Positions 1 through 11,741 of a stretch of 64,000 nt of DNA are shown one piece after another. The notes beneath the pieces are model-generated. The model saw nothing but the letters and a program-made list of their open reading frames with translations. It made no database searches and had not been told where the DNA came from. Positions within the stretch are counted from its first letter, which is position 1, and the number at the start of each line of letters is the position of its first letter. A program made the translations under genes and the position numbers. Source of the stretch: Cytospora piceicola (taxonomy: Eukaryota > Ascomycota > Sordariomycetes > Diaporthales > Cytosporaceae); assembly GCA_023375675.1 (NCBI GenBank), contig JALQBC010000016.1, positions 558,001 to 622,000 of the forward strand, in the 5' to 3' direction.

Positions 1-1567
1 CAACGACAACAGCTGCGACTGTCCCGATGGCTCTGATGAGCCAGGCACTGCTGCCTGCGCGAACCTTGACCCTCTATCTCCGGCTCAACCTCTCCCTGGC
101 TCCTCGAGCGGAACAACCAAGGTTACAAACGCCCTGCCCGGATTTTGGTGCGAGAATGCTGGCCACATAGGGGCATATGTGCCATTCGTATACGTCAACG
201 ACGGGGTCTGTGACTACGACCTCTGCTGTGATGGCAGCGAGGAGTATGCCCATGCTGGCGGCGTGAAATGCGAAAACCGATGCGACTCTATCGGAAAGGA
301 GTATCGGAAACTGGAGGACGTTCGAAAGCAAGCGAAGGAGAAGGCTGCCAAGCGCAGGCGGACCCTGGCCAAGGAGGCTAGGGAACTTCGAAGGAAGGTG
401 GAAGCCAAGATCACATCGCTCGAGGAGGAGATCAAGGGCCTGCAATCCCACAAGGATGAGCTGGAGAAGAAGTACCACGACGTCGAGCAGGCCGAGCGTG
501 GAAAGGTCGTCAAGACAGACGGAGAGGGTGGGAAGATTGGCGTCCTGTTGGGTCTGGCCAAGAGCAGAGTTGCTGAGCTTCGTGAGACCCTGGCTACGGT
601 GCTTGACCAGCGCACAGACCTGCAGGACCGTGTCGACGAGCTGGAGCAGATTCTCAAGAAGTTCAAGGAGGAGTACAACCCTAATTTCAACGATGAGGGT
701 GTCAAGACTGCCGTCAAAACATTCGAGGACTATGCTGCCAAGATCGCGGATGCCCAGAAGCCTGAACTTGCGGAGTCAGATGTGGCTGAGATCGTCAAGG
801 AAGACGGTGAGACCTCTGGTATCAACTGGAAAGAGTTTGAACAAGACGAGGTCACGGATACCGATATTCGTAAGTCGTGAGAATGAAGCGCTGTGGGGCC
901 AACATACTGACACGTACTAGTCTACAGCTTGGAGGCCTACCTCCCCGAGTTCATGCGATCTTTCATCCATCAGAAGCTCTCCCTCTTGCGAGTCTGGTTG
1001 ATCGAGAACGGTATTGTTGCGGACAACCCGACGACCGGCCACGAGTCCCGTCTCGTTTCTGCCGCCCGTGAGGCCTTCCAAGCTGTCGAGAAAGACCTCT
1101 CCAAGCAGGAGAAAGCACTCGGCGAGCAGAAGGATGACCTCAACAAGGACTACGGCGCCGACGACATCTTCCGCGTCCTCAAGGATAAGTGCGTGTCCAC
1201 TGACAGCGGCGAGTATACCTACGAGATGTGCTGGCTAGGTAAGACCAGCCAGAAGTCCAAGAAGGGCCACGCCACGACCAACATGGGCAAGTTCTCGCGC
1301 GTCGATATGGAGGAGGCCGACGACGAGGAGCGGCTGGACGGCAAGAGCTTGGGCAGGGGACCCCGCATGGTGCTGCGGTATGACAATGGCCAGAGCTGCT
1401 GGAACGGGCCGCAGCGACGGACTGACGTCTGGCTGGGCTGTGCCGATAGCGATGAGATTTGGAGGGTCAGCGAGTCCGAGAAGTGTGTCTACAAGATGGA
1501 GGTCGGCACGCCGGCCGCTTGCGAGGATGTCCATGAGCCCGGAGTTAGGACCAAGGATGAACTCTAG
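1..1567 (+). CDS. Glucosidase II beta subunit, 5'-truncated by the window edge
   Basis: Non-catalytic subunit of ER glucosidase II, which trims glucose from N-glycans and retains the catalytic alpha subunit in the ER. Exons are <1-869 and 921-1567; the 51-bp intron (GTAAGT...CTAG) joins phase 1 to give a DTDILYSLEAYLPEF-like junction. The visible 504 residues begin inside a Cys/Asp-rich LDL-receptor-like pair (CDCPDGSDEP, then CDYDLCCDGSEE), followed by a long Lys/Glu-rich coiled coil (about nt 290-680) and a C-terminal MRH lectin-like domain (about nt 1190-1545). The protein ends in KDEL, an ER-retrieval signal. The signal peptide and roughly 50 N-terminal residues must lie upstream of the window. 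The gene is convergent with the Rtf2 gene, 195 bp between stops. Identification is very secure from domain order plus the ER signal. Confidence 0.95.
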
Positions 1568-1762
1568 ACGGGATGACGGATGCGGGCGATCTGGGATCAT
1601 AGCAGCGATTTTTGTTTAAGATGTGACTGTAAGACATTTACAGATATAGACCGAGAGTCAGACTTATGAAGAGTACGAGGGTATCACAATGTCGCATTTG
1701 CTGTAACTCTAGGTTGGTACATTACACCCGGGTAGACACTGGTGCACCGTCCGGTCAGGCCA

Positions 1763-2593
1763 TCAGCTGCTTGCGGCTGCCAACCTTCGCCTCTTGTTCC
1801 TCTCTTCTTGCTCGGCCATGACCTTGGCCGTCAACGAGGCCGTCATGGGATTGTTGATACTCGGTGCCTCGGTCTTGCTCACCTTCAGGGCCTTTTGCGG
1901 ACGACCGTTCTCGGGTTCACCATTCGTGCCGTTCTCGTCCTTGTCCACCGCTTTCCGCTTCTTTTTCTTCTCGCTCTTGTCTTTCTTCTTGCTATGCGTT
2001 AGCCCCTTCGAGCGCAGGTCTTCCATCCGCTTGCTCAGTTTCTCAACAAGGGCATCTTCGATTGGTAATACTGGTATGATGTCTTGCTCCTCGAAAGCCT
2101 CACTACACTCAGGACATGTGTGTTCCTGGTCCGTGATCTCCTTAATGGCCACCTCAGCAAAGACATGTCCACAGGGCACGATGTAGACAGTCCTGGTAGC
2201 GGGGCCCAGCTCCTTCAAGCTGACTGGACAGGCCCATATGTCATTCTCTTTCGACCCGGCCGGTGTGTACTTCTTGAACTTGAGCTTCACAACGTCCTTC
2301 AGACTCTTGATACCCGTGGAGGCAAACGTCATGTCATTACCATTGGCATTGACTTCTGCCTCTTCGTCACTAGGCACAAGCCCCTTGAGCACAGACTCGT
2401 AGTTGTACAGCCGTCCCCTCCAGTCTGACACAACGTTCTCCATGTCGAGAGGCTCAGAGGACAAGGGGTCGCGTGTCCATGAGTGGCTCAGGGATTCGAG
2501 GGCTGTGGCTTTCAACTCGCTGACGGTTTTAGACCGTGCGGCTTCCTTGACGAGTTCGCGGCGTTTTGGAATGGAGCCGCCATCGTTTCCCAT
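1763..2593 (-). CDS. rtf2: Rtf2-family replication termination / RING-like protein
   Basis: Single-exon 276-residue protein. It begins with MGNDGGSIP followed by RRELVK, the signature N-terminus of the Rtf2 family (Rtf2 acts at programmed replication fork barriers in fission yeast; human RTF2 is a replisome-associated factor). A variant RING-type zinc-binding region runs over about residues 118-170: CPVSLKEL, then CGHVFAEVAI, then CPECSEAF. The following IIPVLP motif is typical of the family. The C-terminal third is a Lys-rich tail (KKKDKSEKKKKRK) that could serve as a nuclear localisation signal. Start and stop are clean and no intron is needed. It is transcribed away from the TOR gene, with 859 bp between the two start codons. 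Confidence 0.92.
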   Translation of the reverse strand: MGNDGGSIPKRRELVKEAARSKTVSELKATALESLSHSWTRDPLSSEPLDMENVVSDWRGRLYNYESVLKGLVPSDEEAEVNANGNDMTFASTGIKSLKDVVKLKFKKYTPAGSKENDIWACPVSLKELGPATRTVYIVPCGHVFAEVAIKEITDQEHTCPECSEAFEEQDIIPVLPIEDALVEKLSKRMEDLRSKGLTHSKKKDKSEKKKKRKAVDKDENGTNGEPENGRPQKALKVSKTEAPSINNPMTASLTAKVMAEQEERNKRRRLAAASS

Positions 2594-3452
2594 GGTGGGC
2601 GGCGGACTGGTTGGACGGCTAGAGGATGGTGTGGATAGGCTGCCTGTCGATGATTTCGAAGGTGTGACGGTTGCGTGTTGTGTTTTGCGAACTGGCGCAA
2701 AAAGAGTCCAGGGTATATCGAGGGGAATGGAAATATGTTGAAGGGAAGTGTGTATTCAGCCGGTATAATATTCATACCCAGGCAGTTGGCATCGATAAGG
2801 GATAAGCCTTCAGGGTTGCAAGTAGGTACCTAGATCGATACTGTGTGTCAATGGCAAAATCCAGTGAAGCACTGTAACTTATGACTCCAAAACTATGCTT
2901 TTGCATAGTGCGATTTGGGGAGGTCACCCGAGGATATTAGGCCTGCATTAACGCCCCTGGGGTGCCCAGGTGATTATAGACCCCACTCCAAGTGAACGTA
3001 CGGGGTACGGAGTGTACCAGGTACATGGTACAGATTCGTAAGTAGCTCACCGTCGGCCGACGTCAACTGGTACTGGAGAGGAGATAGAGAGAGCTACGGA
3101 TATACCAGCTGAGCTGCCTCAACCTGGCGAATTGGCAGCATTCGAGCTCGCCGCTGCCTTTCCTAAACATAATTTTCGCACTTCTTTTACTGTCTCTCTT
3201 TCTGCAGACTTTGGGCGATTAATGCCCAGCAGTTGTTGACCCGGTGTAGATACCCCCAACAACCGAGTGCAGACTTGCGCATCGCGCATTCGTTGTCGTG
3301 TCGAAGCGACAACCAACCCACCACAGTCACAAAAGCTCACGCTGAGCTACTGACCTGCTTCGAAACAACCGGTCTTGGCCCTTTGAGGATGATATAGGAC
3401 CCTGCAGTGACCCCAGTGGAGGGACAAGTGGCCATCGAAAGCAGTCGACAAG
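2594..3452. promoter_or_regulatory. Divergent intergenic region between rtf2 and TOR
   Basis: About 860 bp separating two start codons that point away from each other, so it should hold both promoters. It contains a TAGGTACCTAG palindromic patch near 2823 (compare the dispersed TACCTAGGTA family) and a GTACGGGGTACGGAGTGTACC-like repetitive stretch near 2997-3030. No open frame with protein-like composition was seen. Confidence 0.5.
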
Positions 3453-6400
3453 ATGGCCAACCAAGCATCGCGTTCCCTCGAGACGTACCTCGAGACTTTG
3501 GATACTCTGATCAGAGAGATCAAGTCGAGGACCATATCCGAGGATCAACGCAAACGCTTCACTAGACAACTACGGGATCTCCTGGCTATTTGGCAGCGTG
3601 GTATGTGTGCTGGACCGCCCTCCTGTTCCTTGCCCTCTGACCTACTCTCTTCCATGCCATTGCGCTCTGGCTCGCAGGACGTCAAGCTGACCAACCTCAA
3701 GAGCTCGTGCCCGAACATTTCGCCATAGTCTCGGCCCAGTTACAAAAAGCTATCAGCAACCTCATCATCCATGGCGGCGACACGGCTGAGCGCCTGGGCG
3801 GCGTCTACATCATCGACACCCTCGTCGACTTCGATGGCATCGACATGGCGACCAAGTACACGCGCTTTACACAGAATCTCCGCCAGGTTCTACGAGGGAA
3901 GGACATCAACCCCATGCGCCCTGCTGCTGAGGTCTTGGGAAAACTATGCCGGCCCGGCGGGTCTATCATCTCCGAACTGGTCGAGGCCGAGTGCAAGAAT
4001 GCTCTCGAGTGGCTGCAGTCCGACCGCATAGAAGAGAGGAGATACAGTGCCGCCCTCGTCTTGAGGGAGCTCGCTAGGAATGCGCCTACCCTCATGTACG
4101 CCTACGTTGGCATGGTCTTTGATCTGATATGGTCCGGCCTCAGGGACCAACGACACCTAATCCGTGCGACGTCTGCCGAATGCGTTAGTGCCTGCTTTCG
4201 GATCATACGCGAGCGTGATCAGGAACTCAAACAGATCTGGATGGACAAGATGTACGGCGAGGCGTTGCAGGGCTTGAAGATTGGCTCCGTCGAGTTCATC
4301 CACGCTTCTCTGCTGGTATTGAAGGAATTGCTAGAGCAAGGCGGCATGTACATGCAGGACCACTACCAAGAGGCCTGTGACATAGTGTCTCGCTTTAAGG
4401 ACCACCGAGACCCGACAATTCGCAAGACGGTCGTGCTCCTTATTCCTGATCTCGCTAATTACGCGCCATCAGAGTTTGCGTCGACTCGGCTCCACGGATT
4501 CATGCTTCACCTCTCCGGCATGCTGAAGAAGGAGAAGGAACGCAACGATGCCTTCCTGGCCATCGGCAACATCGCCAACTCGGTCAAGAGCGCAATAGCT
4601 CCTTACCTAGACGGTGTACTCATATATGTACGAGAGGGCCTGAGCGTACAGTCCCGTAAGCGTGGCTCTGTTGATCCTGTATTCGACTGCATCAGCCGAC
4701 TTGCCGTTGCCGTGGGCCAGACCCTGAGCAAGTACATGGAGGCTCTCCTAGCCCCCATCTTCGCCTGTGAGCTTACGCCCAAGCTGACGCAAGCTCTCGT
4801 GGATATGGCCTTCTACATACCGCCGGTCAAGGCTACCATCCAGGAGAGGCTGCTCGACATGCTCAGCAAAGTCCTGTGCGGGCAGCCCTTCAAACCGCTT
4901 GGCGCCCCCCAACCTAATACCCTCCCATCTGTCCCCATTATCCAGAAAGACCCCAAAGACCCCCTGGCCTATGAACACAGGAAGGCCGAGATCAAGCTGG
5001 CACTTAACACGCTGGGCAGTTTTGATTTCTCAGGTACGTTCATCCCACCATCCAGGCTCCGTTCGTCATGTCGAGGCAATCAACTGGAGGCTTGCGCACC
5101 TCGTGGCCATGAATATGTTGCCCTATCGCAACCTAGCTAACTCTGTCTACCCTAGGTCATGTCCTCAATGAGTTTGTGCGCGACGTTGCCATCAAGTATG
5201 TAGAAGACGATGACCCGGAGATCCGAGAAGCAGCGGCTTTGACATGTTGTCAGCTCTACGTGCGCGACCCCATTGTCAACCAAACTAGCTACCACGCCCT
5301 GGCTGTCGTCGGAGAAGTGATCGAGAAACTCTTGACGGTAGGAGTTTCTGATCTTGATCCCAATATCCGCCGCACTGTCCTGGCCGCCCTTGACGAGCGC
5401 TTCGACCGACACTTATCAAAAGCCGAGAATATCCGTACCTTGTTCTTCGCCTTGAACGACGAGTACTTCCCCATCAGAGAGGTCGCCATCTCCATCATCG
5501 GCAGACTGGCGAGATTCAACCCAGCTTATGTTGCTCCGTCACTTCGCAAGACATTGATTCAGATGCTTACTGAGCTGGAATTCTCTAATGTACCGAGGAA
5601 TAAGGAGGAGAGCGGCAAACTTCTGTCGCTGCTGGTGCAGAATGCACAAGAGATCATCCACCCCTATGTGGATTCCATGGTCAAGGTCCTCCTGCCCAAG
5701 GCCAGCGATCAGACCCCCTCTGTAGCAGCCACCATCATGAAGGCGCTGGGAGAGCTATGCGCCGTCGGTGGCGAGGACATGCTTCCTTATAAGGACGAGC
5801 TTATGCCCATCATCATCGAGGCGTTGAAGGACCAGAGCTCTACTCAGAAACGGGAAGCCGCACTTCATACGCTCGGTCAGCTAGCAAGCAACTCCGGCTA
5901 TGTCATTGAGCCGTATCTGGACTACCCCCAGTTGCTTGAGCTTCTCCTGAACATCATTCGAAGCGAGCCTCAGCATGGTCCGCTTCGGCAGGAGACCATC
6001 AAACTGCTCGGTATACTGGGTGCGCTCGACCCTTACCGATATCAGCAGGTCGAGGAGCGCACCCCAGAGATTCAACGGCGGGTTGAGTCTACTGCAATGA
6101 CTGATGTTTCCCTGATGATGACTGGCATGACCCCATCCAACAAGGAATACTACCCCACTGTCGTCATTAATGCTCTTTTGAACATCCTGAAGGATCATTC
6201 ATTGGTATCATACCATGCCCAGGTCATCGATGCCATCATGAACATCTTCCGCACTCTCGGTCTGGAATGCGTGTCCTTCCTTGATCGCATCATTCCCGCT
6301 TTCCTTCTGGTGATACGCGGTACTAACGGTCCGCGGAGGGAATCCTACTTCAACCAGCTTGCAACGCTGGTGAGTATCGTGCGTCAACACATCCGCAACT

Positions 6401-9400
6401 TCTTGCCAGAGATTGTTGAGGTGGTTCAAGAGTTCTGGCCGAACTCGTCGGCGACCTTGCAATCAACAATTCTGTCCTTGGTAGAAGCCATCTCCCGGTC
6501 TCTCGAGGGCGAGTTCAAGGTGTACCTCGCCGGCCTGTTGCCTCTGATGCTAGACGTCCTGGAGCACGAACCTACCTCCAAGCGTGTCGCGTCCGAGAAG
6601 GTACTGCATGCATTCTTAGTGTTTGGCTCAAGCGCAGAGGAGTATATGCACCTTATAATCCCGGTGATCGTGCGAGCATTCGAGAAACCCAGTAACCCGA
6701 CCTTCTTACGCCGGTCCGCAATCGAAACCATTGGAAAGATCTCACGACAGGTCAACCTCAACGACTTTGCTGCAAAGATCATCCACCCGCTCACAAGAGT
6801 CTTGCAGACAAGTGATCTGACACTGAGGACGGCCGCCATGGACACTCTTTGTGCTCTGATCCAGCAGCTGGGCCGCGACTATCTGCACTTTTCCCACACT
6901 GTTGGCAAGATCCTCCGAGACAATGGCATCCAACACTCAAACTATGATCTTCTTGTCAATCGTCTCAAGGAGGGAGGCGTGTTGCCGCAAGATCTTAGTT
7001 CCGAGACACGCTTTGTCGACCAGGTTGACGAGACGCCATTCGCCGATCTCGGAACCAAGAAGCTGGAGATGAATGCCATACACTTGAAGTCGGCTTGGGA
7101 CACTAGGGGCAAGTCGACCAAGGAGGATTGGCAAGAGTGGCTCCGGCGGTTCAGCACCACGCTGTTGACGGAATCTCCAAATCACGCACTGAGGGCGTGT
7201 GCTTCTCTGGCAAGTGTCTATCTCCCCCTGGCCCGGGAACTGTTCAACTCGGCCTTCGTCAGTTGTTGGAGCGAACTATACGAGCAGTTCCAGGAGGAAC
7301 TGATTCTCAATCTCGAGAATGCGATAAAGTCGGAAAACGTGACTCCGGATCTGCTCAATCTGCTCCTCCATCTCGCCGAATTCATGGAACACGACGACAA
7401 AGCCCTGCCCATCGACATAAGAGTCTTGGGCCGGGAAGCCGCTCGGTGCCATGCCTACGCAAAGGCCCTCCACTATAAGGAGCTGGAGTTCCTCCAAGAC
7501 CAAAGCAGTGGCGCTGTGGAGGCGCTGATTGTCATCAACAACCAGCTCCAGCAGTCTGACGCGGCCATCGGTATCCTTCGCAAGGCGCAGCTCTACAAGG
7601 ACGGCATCCAGCTACGGGAGACCTGGTTTGAGAAGCTAGAGAGATGGGAAGAAGCCCTCGCCTTCTATAACAAGCGCGAGGCCGAGATCCCTGACGACCA
7701 AGCTGTGCCAGTGGAGATTGTTATGGGCAAGATGCGCTGTCTGCACGCTCTGGGCGAATGGGATGCTCTGGGACAGTTGACAGGGACAACGTGGGCTAAC
7801 TCCTCACCGGATGTGCAACGACTCATTGCGCCCCTGGCCACTACTGCTGCCTGGGGTCTTGGGAAGTGGGATTCCATGGACAACTACCTGCAGTCTCTAA
7901 AACGGTTCTCGCCAGATAGGGCCTTCTTCGGCGCGATCCTGGCACTCCATCGCAACCAGTTCAGGGAGGCTGCCCAAAACATTGAGGCTGCTCGTGAAGG
8001 TCTTGATACGGAGCTTAGTGCGCTTGTCAGCGAGTCGTACAACCGAGCTTACCAAGTCATTGTTCGGGTGCAGATGCTGGCAGAGCTCGAAGAAATCATC
8101 GTGTACAAGCAGACCGATGTGAAGAAGCAGGCCACTATGCGCCGCACGTGGGAACAGCGTCTCAAGGGCTGCCAGCGCCAGGTCGACGTCTGGCAGAGGA
8201 TGTTGCGTCTTCGAGCCCTCGTCATCACACCAACAGAGAACATGCACATGTGGATCAAATTTGCCAATCTCTGTCGCAAGTCTGGGCGGATGGGCCTCGC
8301 GGAGAAGTCCCTCAAACAGCTCATTGGCAGCGATGCACCTCTGGAGGCCATGATACCATTCTGGAACGATCGCAGCTCGCGTCCCAACATCCCCAACCAG
8401 GTAGTCTACGCTGTCTTGAAGTACCAATGGGAGCTGGGACAACAACTCACACACAAGGCGACGGATGTTTCGGACAAAGCACTGCGGTGTCTTCGACTGT
8501 TCACTGCGGAATCAGCTAAGAGCTTTGAGATTATGAGGGCAGGAACAATTCAACCACACCAGGCCAACGGAGATGGCTTCCACATGTCCCAGGGCCTGAC
8601 TTACCCGGACAGCCACGGTGGGAACCACGAGATGTATCCTCCACGAAGCACGGTCGACGAGGCTGTTCTCCTGGCGAAATGTTACCTCCGCCAGGGCGAG
8701 TGGATGATAGCGCTGCACAAGGACGAATGGCAGCACACGCACGTCAGGGAGATCCTGACCTGCTACTCGCAAGCGACGAAGTACAACTCTGGGTGGTACA
8801 AGGCGTGGCATGCATGGGCTCTGGCAAACTTTGAGGTCGTGCAGGCGGTCTCAGCCAGGGGTGACGGCGGCTCGGCACGAATCGACCACGCCATTGTCGC
8901 CAACCACGTCGTTCCGGCTGTTCATGGCTTCTTTGAGTCCATCGCGCTGTCCCAGGGGAGCTCGCTGCAAGATACTCTGCGGTTGTTGACCCTTTGGCTC
9001 ACTCACGGCGCATACTCTGAGGTCAACACTGCTGTCACCGACGGATTTGCGCTGGTCAGCATCGACACGTGGCTTGAAGTGATCCCGCAGCTCATCGCAC
9101 GCATCAACCAGCCTAACAAGCGGGTGCAGCAGTCTGTTCACCACCTTCTGGCTGACGTGGGCAGGGCTCACCCGCAGGCTTTGGTCTACCCATTGACGGT
9201 AGCGATGAAGTCTTGGCAGGGTAGCCGCCGGTCGCGATCTGCAGCACAGATCATGGACAGTATGCGGCAACACAGCGCGAAGCTGGTCGAGCAGGCCGAC
9301 ACGGTCAGTCACGAGCTGATCCGTGTCGCTGTCCTGTGGCACGAGCTGTGGCACGAAGGTCTCGAGGAGGCCAGTCGCCTGTACTTCGTTGTCCACAACA

Positions 9401-11085
9401 TTGAGGGAATGTTCGCCGCACTCGAACCTCTCCACCAACTTCTGGACCGTGGTCCGGAGACACTTAGAGAGATCTCCTTCGTCCAGACGTTTGGAAGAGA
9501 CCTTACCGAGGCTAGGGAATGGTGCCGGCAGTATGAGGTCAGCCACGACGTGAACGACCTCAACCAGGCCTGGGATCTTTACTACCAGGTCTACCGACGC
9601 ATCTACCGGCAGCTGCCCCAGATGACGTCCCTAGAGCTTACGTACTGCTCGCCGAAGCTGCTGGAGGCCAAGGACCTGGACCTTGCCGTCCCGGGTACCT
9701 ACAAGAGCGGCCAGCCTATCATACGCATCATGTCCTTCGACACGACATTCAACGTAATCAGCAGTAAGCAGCGTCCAAGAAAGCTGAACATCAACGGCAG
9801 CGATGGTGTGTCCTACACTTTCCTGCTGAAGGGCCACGAGGATATCCGACAGGATGAACGTGTCATGCAACTCTTTGGTCTCTGCAACACACTGCTGGCG
9901 AACGATTCGGAGTGCTACAAGCGTCACTTGAATATTCAGAGATACCCGGCGATCCCACTCAGCCATAGTAGTGGCCTGTTGGGCTGGGTTCCGAACAGTG
10001 ACACTGTGCACATGCTCATAAGAGAGTATCGCGAGAGCCGCAAGATCCTCCTTAACATCGAGCACCGCATTATGTTGCAGATGGCACCCGATTACGACAA
10101 CCTAACCCTCATGCAGAAGGTCGAGGTTTTCGGCTACGCTCTTGATAACACGACAGGCCAGGACTTGTATCGCGTGTTGTGGCTGAAGAGCAAGAGTTCG
10201 GAAGCTTGGCTTGAACGACGCACCAACTACACGCGTAGTCTCGGTGTCATGAGCATGGTTGGCTACATTCTCGGTCTTGGCGATCGTCACCCGTCCAACT
10301 TGATGCTGGACCGGATCACTGGCAAGATCATCCACATTGATTTCGGCGATTGTTTCGAGGTGGCCATGAAGCGAGAGAAATACCCCGAGAGGGTGCCCTT
10401 CCGTCTGACCCGCATGCTCACGTATGCTATGGAAGTATCCAATATCGAGGGAAGCTTCCGCATCACGTGTGAGCATGTGATGAGGGTCCTGCGGGACAAC
10501 AAGGAGAGTGTCATGGCCGTGTTAGAAGCGGTAAGTTGCTGCCCGGCCTGTCTTTGGTCTTTCGGATTCTTTGCTGACATCAATATCTAGTTCATTCACG
10601 ACCCTCTTCTTACATGGCGCCTGACCAGCGCGGCCAGTCCAGCGGGGCCAAACTTCACCTCGGAGAGAGACCAAGTACTGGCTGGTCCTCCGGTTGGCCG
10701 AGGACGCCGCCCATCCATCCTCGAGGCAGACCCCGCCGCCCTCCGTGCCGCCCAGGCGGCCGTCAGCATGAACAACGAAGGGCCTCTGGCCGGTGGTCTC
10801 CCTCGAGCCCGCGCTCCTACGAACCCTTCAGTCGTCCCGCCCGGCAGTCTTACCAACGGCGCTAATGGCGTTAACGGCCAGCAGCAGCAGAACCAAGATC
10901 CGACCGAGATACAGAACGCCCGCGCCGTCGAGGTGCTGGATAGGGTTTCGCAGAAGCTCAATGGAAGGGACTTCAAACCTGGCGAGGAGCTGGACATCGT
11001 CACGCAGGTCGACAAGCTCATCGTCGAGGCGACGAAGCTGGAGAACCTGTGCCAGCACTACATTGGTTGGTGCAGTTTCTGGTGA
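3453..11085 (+). CDS. tor: TOR serine/threonine protein kinase (PIKK family)
   Basis: Central nutrient-sensing kinase of TORC1/TORC2. Exons 3453-3600, 3678-5033, 5156-10530 and 10591-11085 splice in frame to 2457 residues, the usual size for TOR. The N-terminal half is HEAT repeats, including FDFSGHVLNEF across the second splice. A FAT region follows. The FRB domain lies around residues 1900-2000 ([18 protein letters not shown]), with Ser near residue 1908 at the position equivalent to the rapamycin-resistance Ser of yeast and human TOR, so FKBP-rapamycin sensitivity is expected. The kinase core has [12 protein letters not shown] (Asp about 2211) and HIDFGDCFE (Asp about 2230). The last exon encodes a Pro/Gly/Asn-rich linker and a FATC tail ending in [10 protein letters not shown]. 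The final intron falls between the kinase core and the linker/FATC exon. This appears to be an intact single TOR. Confidence 0.97.
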
Positions 11086-11741
11086 TGGATGGTCACAGGA
11101 CGCCTGGTGGATCGGTACGATAGCGGTGCAATTGATGTGTATTTTCTGCGGCTTGTAGTCTTGAGACGGGGGAAAGGCATCGGGGCGAATTTCAAAAGTG
11201 AGCGACTGATGGATAGCAACTTGGAGGGGGTTTCTGGGGATATGATATGGTACGGAGTTCGAGGATGGATCATCATATACCACCACCAGCAGAGCAGTGG
11301 ACATGGTTGGCCACGCTGGCGTAGATTATTGGAGGCTGTTGAATCCATTCATCAACTGCTTTCTAGTCTCTTGTTCCAAGGGCTCTTGGCCACGATGCCA
11401 CCCACATACAGAGCCGCCCATCTGTTCAGATAACCAGGCAGATTCTCTCTTCACCTCCCCGACTTCTCACTTCACACACCCACCACCGCCCTGTCACCTC
11501 TTCCCGTCCGACCTTGGAACCTCACCTTGGTCCACTTTAAAGTCTAATTGGCTGAGTCAGCCATGTATACGTCAGCTCACCGCCGGAGCCGGTGATTGTA
11601 TTGTGGCGTTCCAAGGCCTGCAGGCATGTATGCAAGGCACAAGATCCATCTGCACGGGTCATTGGGGACGACGGGCTTTCTCATGTGTCGTCCTACAGTT
11701 CACACCCGAGGCCTTCTGTTTCCACCTGCCACCCATTCATC
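11086..11741. other. Intergenic: TOR 3' region and GH71 upstream region
   Basis: About 650 bp without a credible gene. A pyrimidine-rich stretch at about 11450-11500 lies roughly 250-290 bp before the GH71 start and may belong to its promoter. Short open frames here have no protein-like composition. Confidence 0.4.

Noticed and set aside
5034..5155. Continuous reading through TOR intron 2 (frame stays open for about 36 codons)
   Set aside because: Splicing gives the conserved FDFSGHVLNEF block; read-through ends in a stop and breaks the HEAT domain.
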